Shown one piece after another: positions 42,963-52,876 of a DNA stretch of 64,000 nt. Positions within the stretch are counted from its first letter, which is position 1, and every line of letters begins with the position of its first letter. The notes under the pieces are model-generated. The model was not told where the DNA came from. It was given only the letters and a program-made list of their open reading frames with translations, and ran no database searches. The position numbers and the translations under genes were made by a program. The stretch covers positions 19,409 through 83,408 of the forward strand of contig CAJTIU010000024.1 of the NCBI GenBank assembly GCA_910576335.1, in the 5' to 3' direction. The stretch is from Lachnospiraceae bacterium. Its GTDB lineage: Bacteria; Bacillota; Clostridia; Lachnospirales; Lachnospiraceae.

Positions 42963-44062
42963 AAGTGTTAATGGTAGAGCCGGGCAAATCTCCCTATGAA
43001 ACTGAAATTGAGGGCGGGCTGGAATCATTGCAGGCTGCCGTTGGCGGAGACATTCAGGCAACTTATCCCTATGAGGACCCGGTGGCGCTGATCTGTAATG
43101 ACGAAGGCAAGCTCATAGGGATGCCCTTAAACCGGGCTCTTTATGACGATGGCAGGCGTATGTATGATATTGTTGCCGGAAACTTTTTGATCGTTGGGCT
43201 TGGCGAGGAAGATTTTATCGGCCTTTCCCCCGACTTGATGGAGAAATTCAGTGAGCAGTTCAAATACCCAGAGAAGTTCTTCCGGCTGGCGGGTGAGATC
43301 GTTGCGGTGAAGCAGCCCCTCCCGCCGGAGGAAAAGCAGCAGCCGGCCCCTGTCATGGAGGAACCTGACAGGGATGACATAAGGCTTGATGACACCACGG
43401 ATTTGGCCTTTGACCTGGATGAATTTTTCAGGCAGAACAGCGGGGCCTATGCAGAGCTGTACCCGGATTTCCATGCAGAAAAGGAACGCATGGCGGACGA
43501 ACTGCTTTCAGGCGATACCGGAAAAATCCGCATGAGGCTGGCGGCATTTGAGCGTGAGGAACACATGGAGGGAGAAACGGCGCTGCTTCTGGAGCGTATT
43601 TCTTCCTATGAAAAGGAGTATGGGATCAGCACTTATTCCATTTACCAGCTTGACTTATCGGACAATACGGATAACCTCCGTTTTATGTCTCTTGACTGGC
43701 TGGAAAAGAAAGGGCTCCCGGTAGACAGGGACAATTACCAAATGGTCTATGCGGCACAGCTTTCGCCCGGCGAAACGCTAGAGGATATTTATACACGCTT
43801 TAATATCGACCACCCGGAGGACTTTAAGGGCCATTCTCTTTCTGTCTCTGATGTGGTTGTGCTCCATGAAAAAGGCAGCGACAGCGCCTACTATGTGGAC
43901 AGCATTGGATTTAAGGAGCTGCCGGATTTCTTCGGCGGCACCCGGCAGCAGGAGGCAAAACGGGACGGTTCGCTGCGGGAGCAGCTTGACGACGCAAAGA
44001 AACAGGCGGCAAAAGCGGAACCTAAGACGCCGGAGAAAAAGAAAGAACCAGAAAGGAGCTGA
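42959..44062 (+). CDS. DUF3846/YodL-like domain protein
   Basis: 367-aa protein. The N-terminus (VALICNDEGKLIGMPLNRAL, IVAGNFLIVGLGEEDFIGLS) is the DUF3846 pattern; the C-terminal YQMVYAAQLSPGETLEDIYT, DIYTRFNIDHPEDFKGHSLS and DVVVLHEKGSDSAYYVDSIG are the YodL/DUF4316 pattern, a common pair in ICE anti-defence or antirestriction-associated proteins. Ends in a Lys/Glu-rich tail. Coupled to both neighbours. Confidence 0.75.
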   Translation: MKVLMVEPGKSPYETEIEGGLESLQAAVGGDIQATYPYEDPVALICNDEGKLIGMPLNRALYDDGRRMYDIVAGNFLIVGLGEEDFIGLSPDLMEKFSEQFKYPEKFFRLAGEIVAVKQPLPPEEKQQPAPVMEEPDRDDIRLDDTTDLAFDLDEFFRQNSGAYAELYPDFHAEKERMADELLSGDTGKIRMRLAAFEREEHMEGETALLLERISSYEKEYGISTYSIYQLDLSDNTDNLRFMSLDWLEKKGLPVDRDNYQMVYAAQLSPGETLEDIYTRFNIDHPEDFKGHSLSVSDVVVLHEKGSDSAYYVDSIGFKELPDFFGGTRQQEAKRDGSLREQLDDAKKQAAKAEPKTPEKKKEPERS

Positions 44063-44068
44063 TGGCTT

Positions 44069-44869
44069 ATGCTGATGGCAGAACAGGAACCCTATGCCTT
44101 AATGGTGCAGCCGGACGATATGCTGATTAGTCCCCGTGAGGTAAATGACAACTTCGGGACAATGGTATGCTTCCACCCGCGCTATGCCTTGGGCGACCAT
44201 CACAATTATATGGACAAAGACGATTTTCTGCGGGAAATGTACTTAAACACCGTTGGCAACAACGAGCGCGGCATGGAACGCTATGAGCGCATGGTAAATA
44301 TGGTCTGGAGCCGGAAAATGACCGGCGACCACCCTGATCCCCGCGCCGTGGATGATACCATGCTCCGGGTGATTTCTGAAAAATATATTGTGATGCCCCT
44401 GTACCTTCTGGATCACAGCGGTCTTGCCATGCAGACGACCAGCTTTCACGATCCCTGGGACAGCGGGCAGGTTGGATGGGTATATGTTTCCAAAGAGGAT
44501 GTGCTGAAGGAATTTGGCGCGGAGAAAATGACCGGCGCCCTCCGAAAGAAAGCCGAGGATTTGCTACGGAGTGAGGTTGCCGAGTATGATGCCTATCTCC
44601 GGGGTGAGTGCTATGGCTTTGAGCTGTATAAAAACGGTGAGCTTTCGGATAGCTGCTGGGGCTTCATTGGGAATCTGGAAGATGCCTGTAAAGCAATGGC
44701 GGATTATCTGCCGGACGAGTGCAAAGGCATGACGGAGCACCTTTCGGAAGTGAAAGAGCCGGCTTCCATGATTAAGACTCTCCTTCGGCACGCCCGTATT
44801 CAGATTGAACAGGCGGCGAAGGCCCATGAACACGCCCCGCGCCAGCAGGCGCTAAGCGAGGCGCGGTAA
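44069..44869 (+). CDS. Conserved conjugative-element protein
   Basis: 266-aa acidic soluble protein. Segments ISPREVNDNFGTMVCFHPRY, VMPLYLLDHSGLAMQTTSFH and SGQVGWVYVSKEDVLKEFGA recur in gut Firmicutes ICEs and phages. Function not known. RBS AAAGGAGCTGATGG. Confidence 0.7.
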   Translation: MLMAEQEPYALMVQPDDMLISPREVNDNFGTMVCFHPRYALGDHHNYMDKDDFLREMYLNTVGNNERGMERYERMVNMVWSRKMTGDHPDPRAVDDTMLRVISEKYIVMPLYLLDHSGLAMQTTSFHDPWDSGQVGWVYVSKEDVLKEFGAEKMTGALRKKAEDLLRSEVAEYDAYLRGECYGFELYKNGELSDSCWGFIGNLEDACKAMADYLPDECKGMTEHLSEVKEPASMIKTLLRHARIQIEQAAKAHEHAPRQQALSEAR

Positions 44870-44905
44870 TGAACAAATTACATTTTTTCAGGAAGGAGGA
44901 TGCAG

Positions 44906-45376
44906 GTGCAGGAAGATATTGAACAAAGAACTGTTTCCATCACCGTCCAGGCGTCAAAGCTGACCGGACGGGTGCTGAAAGCGGCCATTGCCGCCGCACT
45001 TCAAAAGATGGAGCAGGAACGCAATACCCCAAAGGTTGGCCGCAACAGCATGAAGCGGCTGACGGCCAGGGACCCCGGCGCGAATACCATTGAAGTGACC
45101 GGGCGGATTCGCTCTTTTGAACGGATCGCCAAAAAGCATGAGGTCCGCTATCACATTGAAAAGGCCCCCGGCACAGACCCGCCCAAATGGACGGTGTATT
45201 TCAAGGCGAACCAGGCGGACGCTCTGACCGCGGCATTTAAGGAATATACAAGAAAAGACCTTGCCCGCAGCACCAGGCCGTCGCTGCTTTCCCAGCTTGC
45301 CAAATTTAAGGAACTGGCGCAGGCGCTTGGCCGTGACAAGGTAAAGAACAAGGATCATGGAGGGCCGGAGCGTTGA
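44906..45376 (+). CDS. pcfB: PcfB-family conjugation protein
   Basis: 156-aa protein of the PcfB (DUF3801) type, an accessory relaxosome factor that works with the coupling protein. Recognisable features: TVSITVQASKLTGRVLKAAI, GRNSMKRLTARDPGANTIEV and YHIEKAPGTDPPKWTVYFKA. GTG 44906 is preferred over ATG 44900, because the AGGAGG site ends at the base before 44900. The stop overlaps the virD4 start, as expected for functional partners. Confidence 0.82.
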   Translation: MQEDIEQRTVSITVQASKLTGRVLKAAIAAALQKMEQERNTPKVGRNSMKRLTARDPGANTIEVTGRIRSFERIAKKHEVRYHIEKAPGTDPPKWTVYFKANQADALTAAFKEYTRKDLARSTRPSLLSQLAKFKELAQALGRDKVKNKDHGGPER

Positions 45377-45906
45377 AGATAGATACCGATACCCTGAAAA
45401 AGCAGGTGATCCTCCACCTGCCTTACCTTCTGTTCCTTTTGGTATTCGCGAAGCTGGGCCAGGCGGTGCGGTTGGCTCCCGGAGCAGATGCTTCGCAAAA
45501 ACTGCTGGGGTTAAGTGAAGGATTCACCTATGCCTTTCAGAGCATGTGGCCCGGTGCTGGGATCGACTGGCTGATTGGTCTTTGCGGTGCGGCCATTGTG
45601 CGGCTGGCGGTCTATCTCAAAGGAAAGGACACCAAAAAGTACCGCAAAAACGTGGAATACGGTTCTGCCCGCTGGGGCAGCAAAACGGATATTGCACCGT
45701 TTATGAACCCAAAGCCGGAAAACAACATCATTCTGACGCAGACAGAGGGTCTTATGATGTCCGGCAGGCCGAAGAACCCAGCCAATGCCCGGAATAAAAA
45801 TGTGCTGGTGGTGGGCGGTTCCGGCTCCGGCAAAACAAGATTTTTTATCAAGCCCAATCTCATGCAGATGCACAGCTCCTATGTCGTTACCGACCCGAAG
45901 GGTTAG
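45373..45906 (+). pseudogene. VirD4-type coupling protein, truncated after Walker A
   Basis: 177 residues of a protein normally about 600 long. Two N-terminal membrane segments (LHLPYLLFLLVFAKLG, WLIGLCGAAIVRLAVYL), then EYGSARWGSKTDIAPFMNPK and the Walker A VVGGSGSGKTRFFIKPN. The frame ends at VTDPKG-stop, where family members continue with the rest of the ATPase. The TAG comes from foreign sequence joined at that point. The TTG start overlaps pcfB. Confidence 0.85.
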
Positions 45907-45911
45907 ATTTT

Positions 45912-46431
<520 letters not shown>

Positions 46432-46535
46432 TTTCTCTCCAATTCGACAAATCAGTGTGCAACAATCAAATATCGCTGCTGTTACAGAATGTTTCCGTCT
46501 GGCTGCTGATGCGGTCAGGCGCTTTTTTTGCCCGA

Positions 46536-48173
46536 TCACACCAGCCCAACAAAGCGGTAGTAAATTTTAATGTCCTGGTGTCTTTGACCGTCTATGACGG
46601 TTCGTTCTCCAACTTCAATGCGGTCAATCAGTTCCTCAATGATTTCCCGGTTCAGTTCCTGCAAGTCCAGATACTGCCGGATGGTTCCGGCCCACTGGTG
46701 GATATTGGCGATGTCCTGCTGGGCTTTCCGTTCCCCGGCTAACAGGCTGTCCAGGCGTTCCGATTTCTGGATGCGTTCCTGCTCGTTCTTTTGAATCAGA
46801 ACCGAGAAGGAATCGCCGCTGATTGCCCCGCTTACCTTATCTTCATAAAGTTTTGCGGTGATCTGTTCCAACTCCTCCAAACGCCGCCGCAAACGGCTGA
46901 TTTCCTGTCGGCTATCCTCCTGTTGTGCGGCGCTTGCGGATTGGATGTGCTGTTTCAGCTTATCCAGTACAGCGGCTTCATCGGCTGCAACCGCTTTTCC
47001 ATGCGCCCGGATTTCACTCAGCACCAGGTTTTTCAAGCTGATCTCAAAAATCCGGTGCCATGAGCAAACGCTATGTCCGGTAGTGGCAAACCGGGAGCAG
47101 AAATAAGAAGTATAGTGCTTGACAGTGCCATTTTTCCGGCGCTGTGTTTCGCGGGCGGCAACCAGAGGATGCCCGCAGTCCGCGCAGACCAGCTTTCCGG
47201 TAAACAGAGATGCTTGGGGCGGCGTATTGTTAGCGGAAATCTGTTTCGCCGCCTGATTGATTTTCTGGACAGCCTCCCACAGCTCCGGCCCGATAATTGC
47301 CTCGTGCGCGCCCTCATGGGAAATCCATTCCGATTCCGGTTTCCTTATCATGGTCTTATCCTTATAGGAACGGGAACCGGTGCAGTTCTGTGTGAGCGTA
47401 CCGGCATAAACATCATCGTTCAGAAGGCTTCGGACGGTTGCGTAAGCCCACAGCCGGGAATACTTGCAGCTGCCATTTCCGTAATGGACCGCCCAGTACC
47501 AGCGGGGAGGGAGAATCCCTTTCTCATTCAAAGCAGCAGCGATTTTCCCATAGGCCATGCCGGACTGACGCATCTGGAATATCTGCCGCACAACAGCGGC
47601 GGATTCCCCGTCAATGACCAGCTTGTGTCTGTCCTCCTCGCTCTTGCGGTATCCGTAGGGAGCGTAGGCGGCAAGATACTGGCCGCTTTTCTTCTTGGCA
47701 TGAAGCACCGACTTGACCTTGCTGGACAGGTCCTTGAGATGGTAGTCATTCATCAGACTGCGGAAGTGCAGCATATCGGTGTTGTCCCCCTCGCTGTCCA
47801 GGCAGTCCAGAACCGATACGAACCGGAATCCGAGGGAGGGGAAAATGACATCCGTATAACGGCCCACCTCCACAAAATCCCTGCCTAAACGGGAAAGGTC
47901 CTTTACCAGAATCAGGTTAATCAGGCCATGCCTTGCGTCCTCCAGCATTTCCAAAAATCCGGGCCGCTGAAAATTGCCGCCGCTGTACCCATCGTCCTGA
48001 TAGGTCTTGACCTCTATCCAGCCGTTGAGCATGACGAATTTGGAGAGGATTTCATATTGGTTCTCAATGCTCACCGATTCATCGCTGGGGATATAGCCCT
48101 TCGCTTTTGCGGAATTGGAGGCGTCATCCACACTCAGGCGGCAGTAGATACCGACTTTATATTGCTTCGCCAT
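46536..48173 (-). CDS. Large serine recombinase 2
   Basis: 545-aa TnpX/TndX-like integrase. Resolvase domain: VGIYCRLSVDDASNSAKAKG (catalytic Ser in RLS), DDGYSGGNFQRPGFLEMLED, LVKDLSRLGRDFVEVGRYTD. Then the recombinase domain (YGYRKSEEDRHKLVIDGESA), a zinc-ribbon region (LVCADCGHPLVAARETQRRK, YFCSRFATTGHSVCSWHRIF) and a coiled coil. ATG 48173 follows GGAAAGGGGGC and overlaps recombinase 1 by 17 bases. Recombinases of this type excise and integrate elements at short (often GA or GG) sites. Confidence 0.9.
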   Translation of the reverse strand: MAKQYKVGIYCRLSVDDASNSAKAKGYIPSDESVSIENQYEILSKFVMLNGWIEVKTYQDDGYSGGNFQRPGFLEMLEDARHGLINLILVKDLSRLGRDFVEVGRYTDVIFPSLGFRFVSVLDCLDSEGDNTDMLHFRSLMNDYHLKDLSSKVKSVLHAKKKSGQYLAAYAPYGYRKSEEDRHKLVIDGESAAVVRQIFQMRQSGMAYGKIAAALNEKGILPPRWYWAVHYGNGSCKYSRLWAYATVRSLLNDDVYAGTLTQNCTGSRSYKDKTMIRKPESEWISHEGAHEAIIGPELWEAVQKINQAAKQISANNTPPQASLFTGKLVCADCGHPLVAARETQRRKNGTVKHYTSYFCSRFATTGHSVCSWHRIFEISLKNLVLSEIRAHGKAVAADEAAVLDKLKQHIQSASAAQQEDSRQEISRLRRRLEELEQITAKLYEDKVSGAISGDSFSVLIQKNEQERIQKSERLDSLLAGERKAQQDIANIHQWAGTIRQYLDLQELNREIIEELIDRIEVGERTVIDGQRHQDIKIYYRFVGLV

Positions 48174-49821
48174 AATCCTGCCCCCTTTCCTGTGCCAGCG
48201 CCCCATCCACATTCCCGACATAGCGGTAGTAGACCTTGACCTCACAAATCCGCTGCCCGTTGACCTTCTGGGTATCGCCAACCTTGATCCGGTCTACCAG
48301 TTCAAAGAGAATGGTTTCGTCCAGTTCCGAGATTTCGGTATAGCGCCGGATAATTTCCAGCCAGCGGTCGGTATCCACCTGGTTTTCCAGGTGCGCCCGG
48401 ACTTTCCTTTCCAGTTCCGGGACTGCCTCCGCCTTTTCTGCCCGTTCCGCTTCATATTTCTGCATCAGGGTCTGAAATACCGTCTGCGGGATGGAGCCGG
48501 TGCATTTGTCCTCGTAGAGATTCTGCATCAGACGCTCCAAATCGGAAATACGGGCTAAGGAGGATTTTAATTCCTGCCCATAGGAGAAAAGCCGGGTGTG
48601 GGATTCCTTCTCCTTCAGCCGGAGAATCTCGCCCATCAGCCGGTCCGGGTCATATTCCGCAAAGCGGGCCTTTTCCCGGATGTCCTCCAATACCAGCTGG
48701 GTCAGCACTGTTTCATAGATGGTGTGGATGGTACACGCGCCCCTTCCGCTGCGGGAGTAGTTGCCGCAGATGAAAGAGCTGTACCGTCCCGGTCTGCCAT
48801 CCTTATAGGTGAATTTTTCGATGTGGTTCCGCATTTTGAAACCGCAGTCGGCGCAGTACACAAGTCCGGTGAAGATGCTCTTGCAGCCATCGGACGGGGC
48901 GCTTTTCCGCACCTTCTTTTTGCCGATGCTGGCTACGGTATCCCACAGTTCCCGCGAAATAATAGCTTCGTGGGTCCCCTCCACCCGAATCCACTCGTCC
49001 TCCGATTTATTGACGAGCTTGCGGGATTTATAGGAGAGTGTGCCGCTTTTGCCCTGTACCATGTTCCCGATGTAGACCTCGTTGCGGACCATGTTTTTAA
49101 CCGTCTGGTCAGCCCATTTGTGGTTGACCCTGCGGGGGTCGCTCTGGCCCTTTCGCTGGTAGTACAGCACACCGGGCGGCTGAATCCCTTCTTCATTGAG
49201 CGCCACCGCGATAGCGTGAAATCCCATGCCTGATGCCCGCATTTCAAAGATACGGCTCACAACCGGCGCGGTTTCCTCGTCAATCACCAGATGATGCTTA
49301 TCCAGCGGGTCGCGCCGGTAGCCATAGGCGGGGTAGGTCCCCATGAATTTTCCGTTTTCGGCACAGGCTCTCTTGACCGCCTTGACCTTCTTGCTGGTGT
49401 CCCGGCTGTAAAATTCATTAAATAAGTTCAAAAAGCACATGACATCGGTGCTTCCGTTGTCGCTCATGGTGTCAATTCCGTTGTTCAGCGCGATGAACCG
49501 GCACCCAAGAGAGGGGAACAGGTAATCCGTATATTGTCCAAATTCGATGTAGTTGCGGCCAAAACGGGAAAGGTCCTTCACCAGAATCACATTGATCCGC
49601 TTTGCCTTTGCGTCCTCGATTAACCGCCTGACGCCTGGGCGGTTGAAGTTCGTGCCGGAGTATCCGTCGTCGATATAGACATCGACCTCATTCCAGCCGC
49701 GCTGCCTGACATAGTTTTGAAGCAGCAGCTTCTGGTTCTCAATGCTGACCGATTCCCCATCACGTTCATCGTCGTTGCTTAACCGGCAGTAGATGCCCAC
49801 GTTGTATGTTGTATCCATCAT
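48157..49821 (-). CDS. Large serine recombinase 1
   Basis: 554-aa TnpX/TndX-like integrase, clearly different from its neighbour. VGIYCRLSNDDERDGESVSI (catalytic Ser), [20 protein letters not shown] and LVKDLSRFGRNYIEFGQYTD form the catalytic domain; YGYRRDPLDKHHLVIDEETA the recombinase domain; VYCADCGFKMRNHIEKFTYK and FICGNYSRSGRGACTIHTIY the zinc ribbon. ATG 49821 follows GGGAGGT. Both genes are co-transcribed, a pairing reminiscent of ccrA/ccrB, and both may be needed for mobility. Confidence 0.9.
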   Translation of the reverse strand: MMDTTYNVGIYCRLSNDDERDGESVSIENQKLLLQNYVRQRGWNEVDVYIDDGYSGTNFNRPGVRRLIEDAKAKRINVILVKDLSRFGRNYIEFGQYTDYLFPSLGCRFIALNNGIDTMSDNGSTDVMCFLNLFNEFYSRDTSKKVKAVKRACAENGKFMGTYPAYGYRRDPLDKHHLVIDEETAPVVSRIFEMRASGMGFHAIAVALNEEGIQPPGVLYYQRKGQSDPRRVNHKWADQTVKNMVRNEVYIGNMVQGKSGTLSYKSRKLVNKSEDEWIRVEGTHEAIISRELWDTVASIGKKKVRKSAPSDGCKSIFTGLVYCADCGFKMRNHIEKFTYKDGRPGRYSSFICGNYSRSGRGACTIHTIYETVLTQLVLEDIREKARFAEYDPDRLMGEILRLKEKESHTRLFSYGQELKSSLARISDLERLMQNLYEDKCTGSIPQTVFQTLMQKYEAERAEKAEAVPELERKVRAHLENQVDTDRWLEIIRRYTEISELDETILFELVDRIKVGDTQKVNGQRICEVKVYYRYVGNVDGALAQERGQDYGEAI

Positions 49822-49956
49822 CTTTCTTTTACCTCCCGACCATCTCAGAATCCATACCTCGTGCGGCAAAATGGCTCCGCAGGTTTTACCCTGCATGAAT
49901 ATCTTACCGGAGAATCCACCGCCGCGCAATGATACGGCAGGCCGCGAGGCTTTCTG

Positions 49957-50130
49957 TTATTTGGAACCGCTGGCAGCTGGAATGGCTTCCGACATGGCGC
50001 GTCTGACTGCCAGCTGTTCCAGCGTCTTTCCCAGGTCCTTTTCTCCCGAAAAAAAGCTGGTGACGCGATAAATGGTTTTCCCGATCCGCACCTCTTTGTA
50101 GGAGCTTGTCGGGGTTGTCTGTTTGGTCAT
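49957..50130 (-). CDS. tnpW: TnpW-like transposon protein
   Basis: 57-aa protein (KEVRIGKTIYRVTSFFSGEK, LGKTLEQLAVRRAMSEAI) like the small TnpW proteins encoded beside large serine recombinases in Clostridia transposons. GGAGGTGCGTCTTT precedes the ATG at 50130. Possible recombination directionality or accessory factor; the role is unproven. Confidence 0.75.
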   Translation of the reverse strand: MTKQTTPTSSYKEVRIGKTIYRVTSFFSGEKDLGKTLEQLAVRRAMSEAIPAASGSK

Positions 50131-50631
50131 AAAGACGCACCTCCGTTCAAAAATTGTTTTTACTCTATGGTTAAAAAGCAGCCGTATCGAAAGATAAGGG
50201 CGGCGGTTGCCGCTGGATACCGTCCGGTACGGCTGCTGCAATTCTGTTTGGATGGTTCGTCATATTTGCCACGCCCCCTGACGATAGGGACATAACAGGC
50301 CGCTCCCGGCAGAGCTGTCATAACTCCGCAGCGCCGTTTTACTCGTGCGCCGCAGGGTTCCCCCCAAATCTTTGGCGGGCCGTGAGGAAGTATCTTTAAG
50401 CCCCCGCACCATCATCGCGCCCGGAACGCCATCTCCGGGTTTAAGGCTGGACGTAGATCGCTCGGATTGCCTGTCTGTCATCACCTCCTGCAAGCAACCG
50501 TCCTGGCGGCGCGCCTTTTCCGCTTCGATACGGGTTATGTACCTGTTATGCCGTATATTCAGTTGTCAAGCTGCAATGAGGGGCAAGAGGACTTGTCCCT
50601 TCAATGTGTAGGCATTGGGAAAGGCGATTTG
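50131..50631. other. Non-coding leader between the sigma-like gene and tnpW
   Basis: GC-rich, with a long inverted repeat (AGCAGCCGTATCG near 50180 pairing with GGTACGGCTGCTGC near 50230). The minus-strand frame 50260-50493 is open but Ser/Arg/Gly-rich and without an RBS; it is probably not coding. It may carry regulatory or attachment sequence for the element. Confidence 0.4.
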
Positions 50632-51102
50632 TTAAGCCTTTTTCAAAAAAATCTTGATTTTATTTATTCGCTGTGTGATTGCACTCCGGGAACAGTTCCA
50701 CAGCCTTGCGATATCGGCCTGCCGGTATCCGTCCACAATGAGCAGGGTCAGCAGTTCCAGATCGTCCTCCGGCAATTTGCAGAGCCGCCGGTACAGCAGT
50801 TCATCCTCCAGGGAGGACAGCCAGCCAAACCGCCGGGAATCCACATCGCCGGTGTCCCAGGTGCAGGACAGGGATTCAAATTTTCGGAACAGGCAGGACT
50901 GCTCGCTCTCGTCCTCACACTGTTCGCTGGGAAGGGCCTGTACGCGGTTCTGATAGGTCCGCTGGCTGCAAAACCAGGTCCAGTCATATTCCTTCATGGC
51001 CGCGATCTGCCTATCGTCCATACCGGCTGCGCGGTATTCCTGTTCTAGCCGGGTCCATTCTGCATCAAACTTCCTTTTCTCATATCCATAGTGAAAGCCC
51101 AT
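50632..51102 (-). CDS. Sigma-70 region-4-like regulator of the recombinase module
   Basis: 156-aa protein with a C-terminal sigma-4/HTH region (LCKLPEDDLELLTLLIVDGY, RQADIARLWNCSRSAITQRI). The N-terminal part (YEKRKFDAEWTRLEQEYRAA) is charged. Similar small sigma-like proteins sit before recombinase genes in many Firmicutes transposons and probably control their expression. ATG 51102 follows TGGAGGAAAACT. Confidence 0.8.
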   Translation of the reverse strand: MGFHYGYEKRKFDAEWTRLEQEYRAAGMDDRQIAAMKEYDWTWFCSQRTYQNRVQALPSEQCEDESEQSCLFRKFESLSCTWDTGDVDSRRFGWLSSLEDELLYRRLCKLPEDDLELLTLLIVDGYRQADIARLWNCSRSAITQRINKIKIFLKKA

Positions 51103-51210
51103 AGTTTTCCTCCATTTCGATTCAGGCGTGGTTGACGGGTGAATCGAATGGAGGTGGGGATCGGCAGCGGTACACATCGGGAGGTTTCCCTAAAAATCGA
51201 CAATAAGAAA

Positions 51211-51239
51211 CGCCAGCTTCTCGCAATGAGAAACTGGCG
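51211..51239 (-). terminator. Hairpin upstream of the sigma-like gene
   Basis: 12-bp stem with one G-U pair (CGCCAGTTTCTC / GAGAAGCTGGCG on the minus strand) followed by TTTCTTATTG. Confidence 0.6.
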
Positions 51240-51345
51240 CAACAAAAAACACCATGATTATGCTGATTTATATGGATTGATAATACTGATAGATAACTAT
51301 AATATCCCGGAGGAGGGCCTATGCTTTTTTTAATTGATATATGTC

Positions 51346-52027
51346 ATAGCTATTACAAATGAATATTGCAGACATGGCGGTATCCTCCTATACACCGCCC
51401 ATGCTGATTGCTGAGGGTCATCTGGAGGTCTGCTTTTTAGCAAAAAGAAACGGTGGCCTTGATCTACTCAAAACCGCCGTATCCGTCAGTGATACAGGAA
51501 AGCGCACGAAATCCTCTGCCCGTCAGCGGTTTTTTTCTTTTCCCCGCTGTGGAGGCAGATGTTTGGATATGTAGGCTCGTTTCATTCCACAAAGAACAGA
51601 ACCCGCCGGGCCAGCTCCGGGATATTTACCGGGGCGGTTATATAGTCGTTCACGCCCTCATGCCGGTATTCATATTCCGTGGCAAGGTCGTTGTTCTCGG
51701 TGAGGATAAAGAACGGAAGAAGCCGGACAGGGGGATTCTTCATTTGGAACATCCCTGCCACCCGCCGCAGCGTATGAAACAGCTCCATTGCTGTGCCATC
51801 CGGCAGTTCCAGATCGCACAAAATGAGGTCTGTTTCCTTATCCTCAAAAATCCGGCGCTTGGCGTCTGCAATCGTGGGAACCAGAATCAGGTCAAAGCCC
51901 TTTTGCAGCATAGCAGCCCGCAGCACTCCGGCGCTGGTATCTTCCGCATGGACAAAGAGCAGCGTATGAAAAGTCGGGGCCTTTTCACCGGATAGCTGCC
52001 GGTAGTCGTATTCCACCAGTATATCCT
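51346..52027. repeat. Direct repeat copy 1 (682 bp) encoding a receiver-like protein
   Basis: About 95% identical to 53841-54521 in the same orientation, starting sharply at ATAGCTATTACAAATG and ending at AGGATAT (minus strand). Outside these points the flanks are unrelated. The left ~230 bases are non-coding and contain an identical T-rich hairpin region. Confidence 0.8.
51582..52016 (-). CDS. Receiver-like protein, copy 1
   Basis: 144-aa single-domain response-regulator-like protein from GTG 52016 (AGAGGA 7 bases upstream). The phosphoacceptor region LILCDLELPDGTAMELF and the ILTEN strand are kept, but the conserved Lys of receivers is replaced (ITAPVNIPEL), so phosphorylation-dependent switching may be altered. 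No output domain. It can also be read as fused to the N-terminus of a KTR protein upstream (to 52091). Nearly identical to the gene at 54076. Confidence 0.72.
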   Translation of the reverse strand: MEYDYRQLSGEKAPTFHTLLFVHAEDTSAGVLRAAMLQKGFDLILVPTIADAKRRIFEDKETDLILCDLELPDGTAMELFHTLRRVAGMFQMKNPPVRLLPFFILTENNDLATEYEYRHEGVNDYITAPVNIPELARRVLFFVE

Positions 52028-52091
52028 CTCTGATTTTATTGCGTGTTTTATTTCCGCAAAGAGGGCATAGTAGCCATTCTGCTTTTTTCAT
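52028..52091 (-). pseudogene. Cysteine-rich KTR protein, N-terminal stub
   Basis: Encodes MKKAEWLLCPLCGNKTRNKI, then RED, the start of a KTR-type zinc-binding peptide; the second Cys pair is lost where the direct-repeat copy begins. The frame runs on into the receiver-like gene. Confidence 0.7.
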
Positions 52092-52103
52092 ATCACAATA
52101 CCA

Positions 52104-52829
52104 TTACCTCTCTTTTTCAGATATTTTTTTGCAGGCTAATTCCCGTTCAAACCATTGGCACATAATTTTTAATTGTTGTTCTGTATGAAACCAATGCTCT
52201 CCCTTTTCTGCTATAGTCAAATGGCATCTATGTGTTTGCGAAAAATCTTCTACAATTTCACGGTCTATCAAGTTGTCGTATTCACCGTATAGTATCTTTG
52301 TCGGAACATTCCATTTTAGAATTGGATGAGAAAGTGCATATTCCCAATATTCCCAAGACAGTTCTTGACCGAATGAAGTAGAGATAACACGCTTTTGTTT
52401 TAACTGTTCTTCTGAAACGCTTGCCCAACTCATCATTTTAGATATTAGTTTAGTCATATCAAGAACAGGGGAAATAAACCAACAAATTTTTAATGGCTCA
52501 TCCTTAAAACTTAACATACTAAACCACGCTCCAATGCTATTAGCAATTAAAGCGGTTTGTTTCCAGTTCTGCTTAATATATTTCATAACCATAATCAATT
52601 CTGGAACAACATGCCACGGATTGAAAGAATTGCGTTCATCGGCTCTATCCCCATGCTCTGGCAAGTCAATACTAAGGACTTGCCATCCATTTTGGCAGGC
52701 AATATTAGATAATATCTCTGCTTCTTCTTTATGACCACCTTGACCGTGTATATATAAACATAATTTACTCGATGTATCCCCGAAAATGATTGCGGGGATT
52801 CCATGAATTTGGATTTTCTGTCTTTTCAT
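52104..52829 (-). CDS. Alpha/beta hydrolase
   Basis: 241-aa hydrolase. Strand-loop LCLYIHGQGGHKEEAEILSN (oxyanion HG), VLSIDLPEHGDR, nucleophile elbow ALIANSIGAWFSMLSF (Ser in NSIGA), acid region TKILYGEYDNLIDRE and catalytic His EKGEHWFHT. Substrate unknown; a detoxifying esterase is possible. It is divergent from a TetR regulator with shared operators, so expression is probably induced by a ligand of that repressor. Confidence 0.87.
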   Translation of the reverse strand: MKRQKIQIHGIPAIIFGDTSSKLCLYIHGQGGHKEEAEILSNIACQNGWQVLSIDLPEHGDRADERNSFNPWHVVPELIMVMKYIKQNWKQTALIANSIGAWFSMLSFKDEPLKICWFISPVLDMTKLISKMMSWASVSEEQLKQKRVISTSFGQELSWEYWEYALSHPILKWNVPTKILYGEYDNLIDREIVEDFSQTHRCHLTIAEKGEHWFHTEQQLKIMCQWFERELACKKISEKER

Positions 52830-52876
52830 AACCTTTAATTCCTCTCTTTGTAGAAATTATTATAAATAGCTTTTTA

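Noticed and set aside
50260..50493. 77-aa minus-strand frame in the recombinase-module leader
   Set aside because: No RBS and low-complexity composition; a non-coding leader is more likely.
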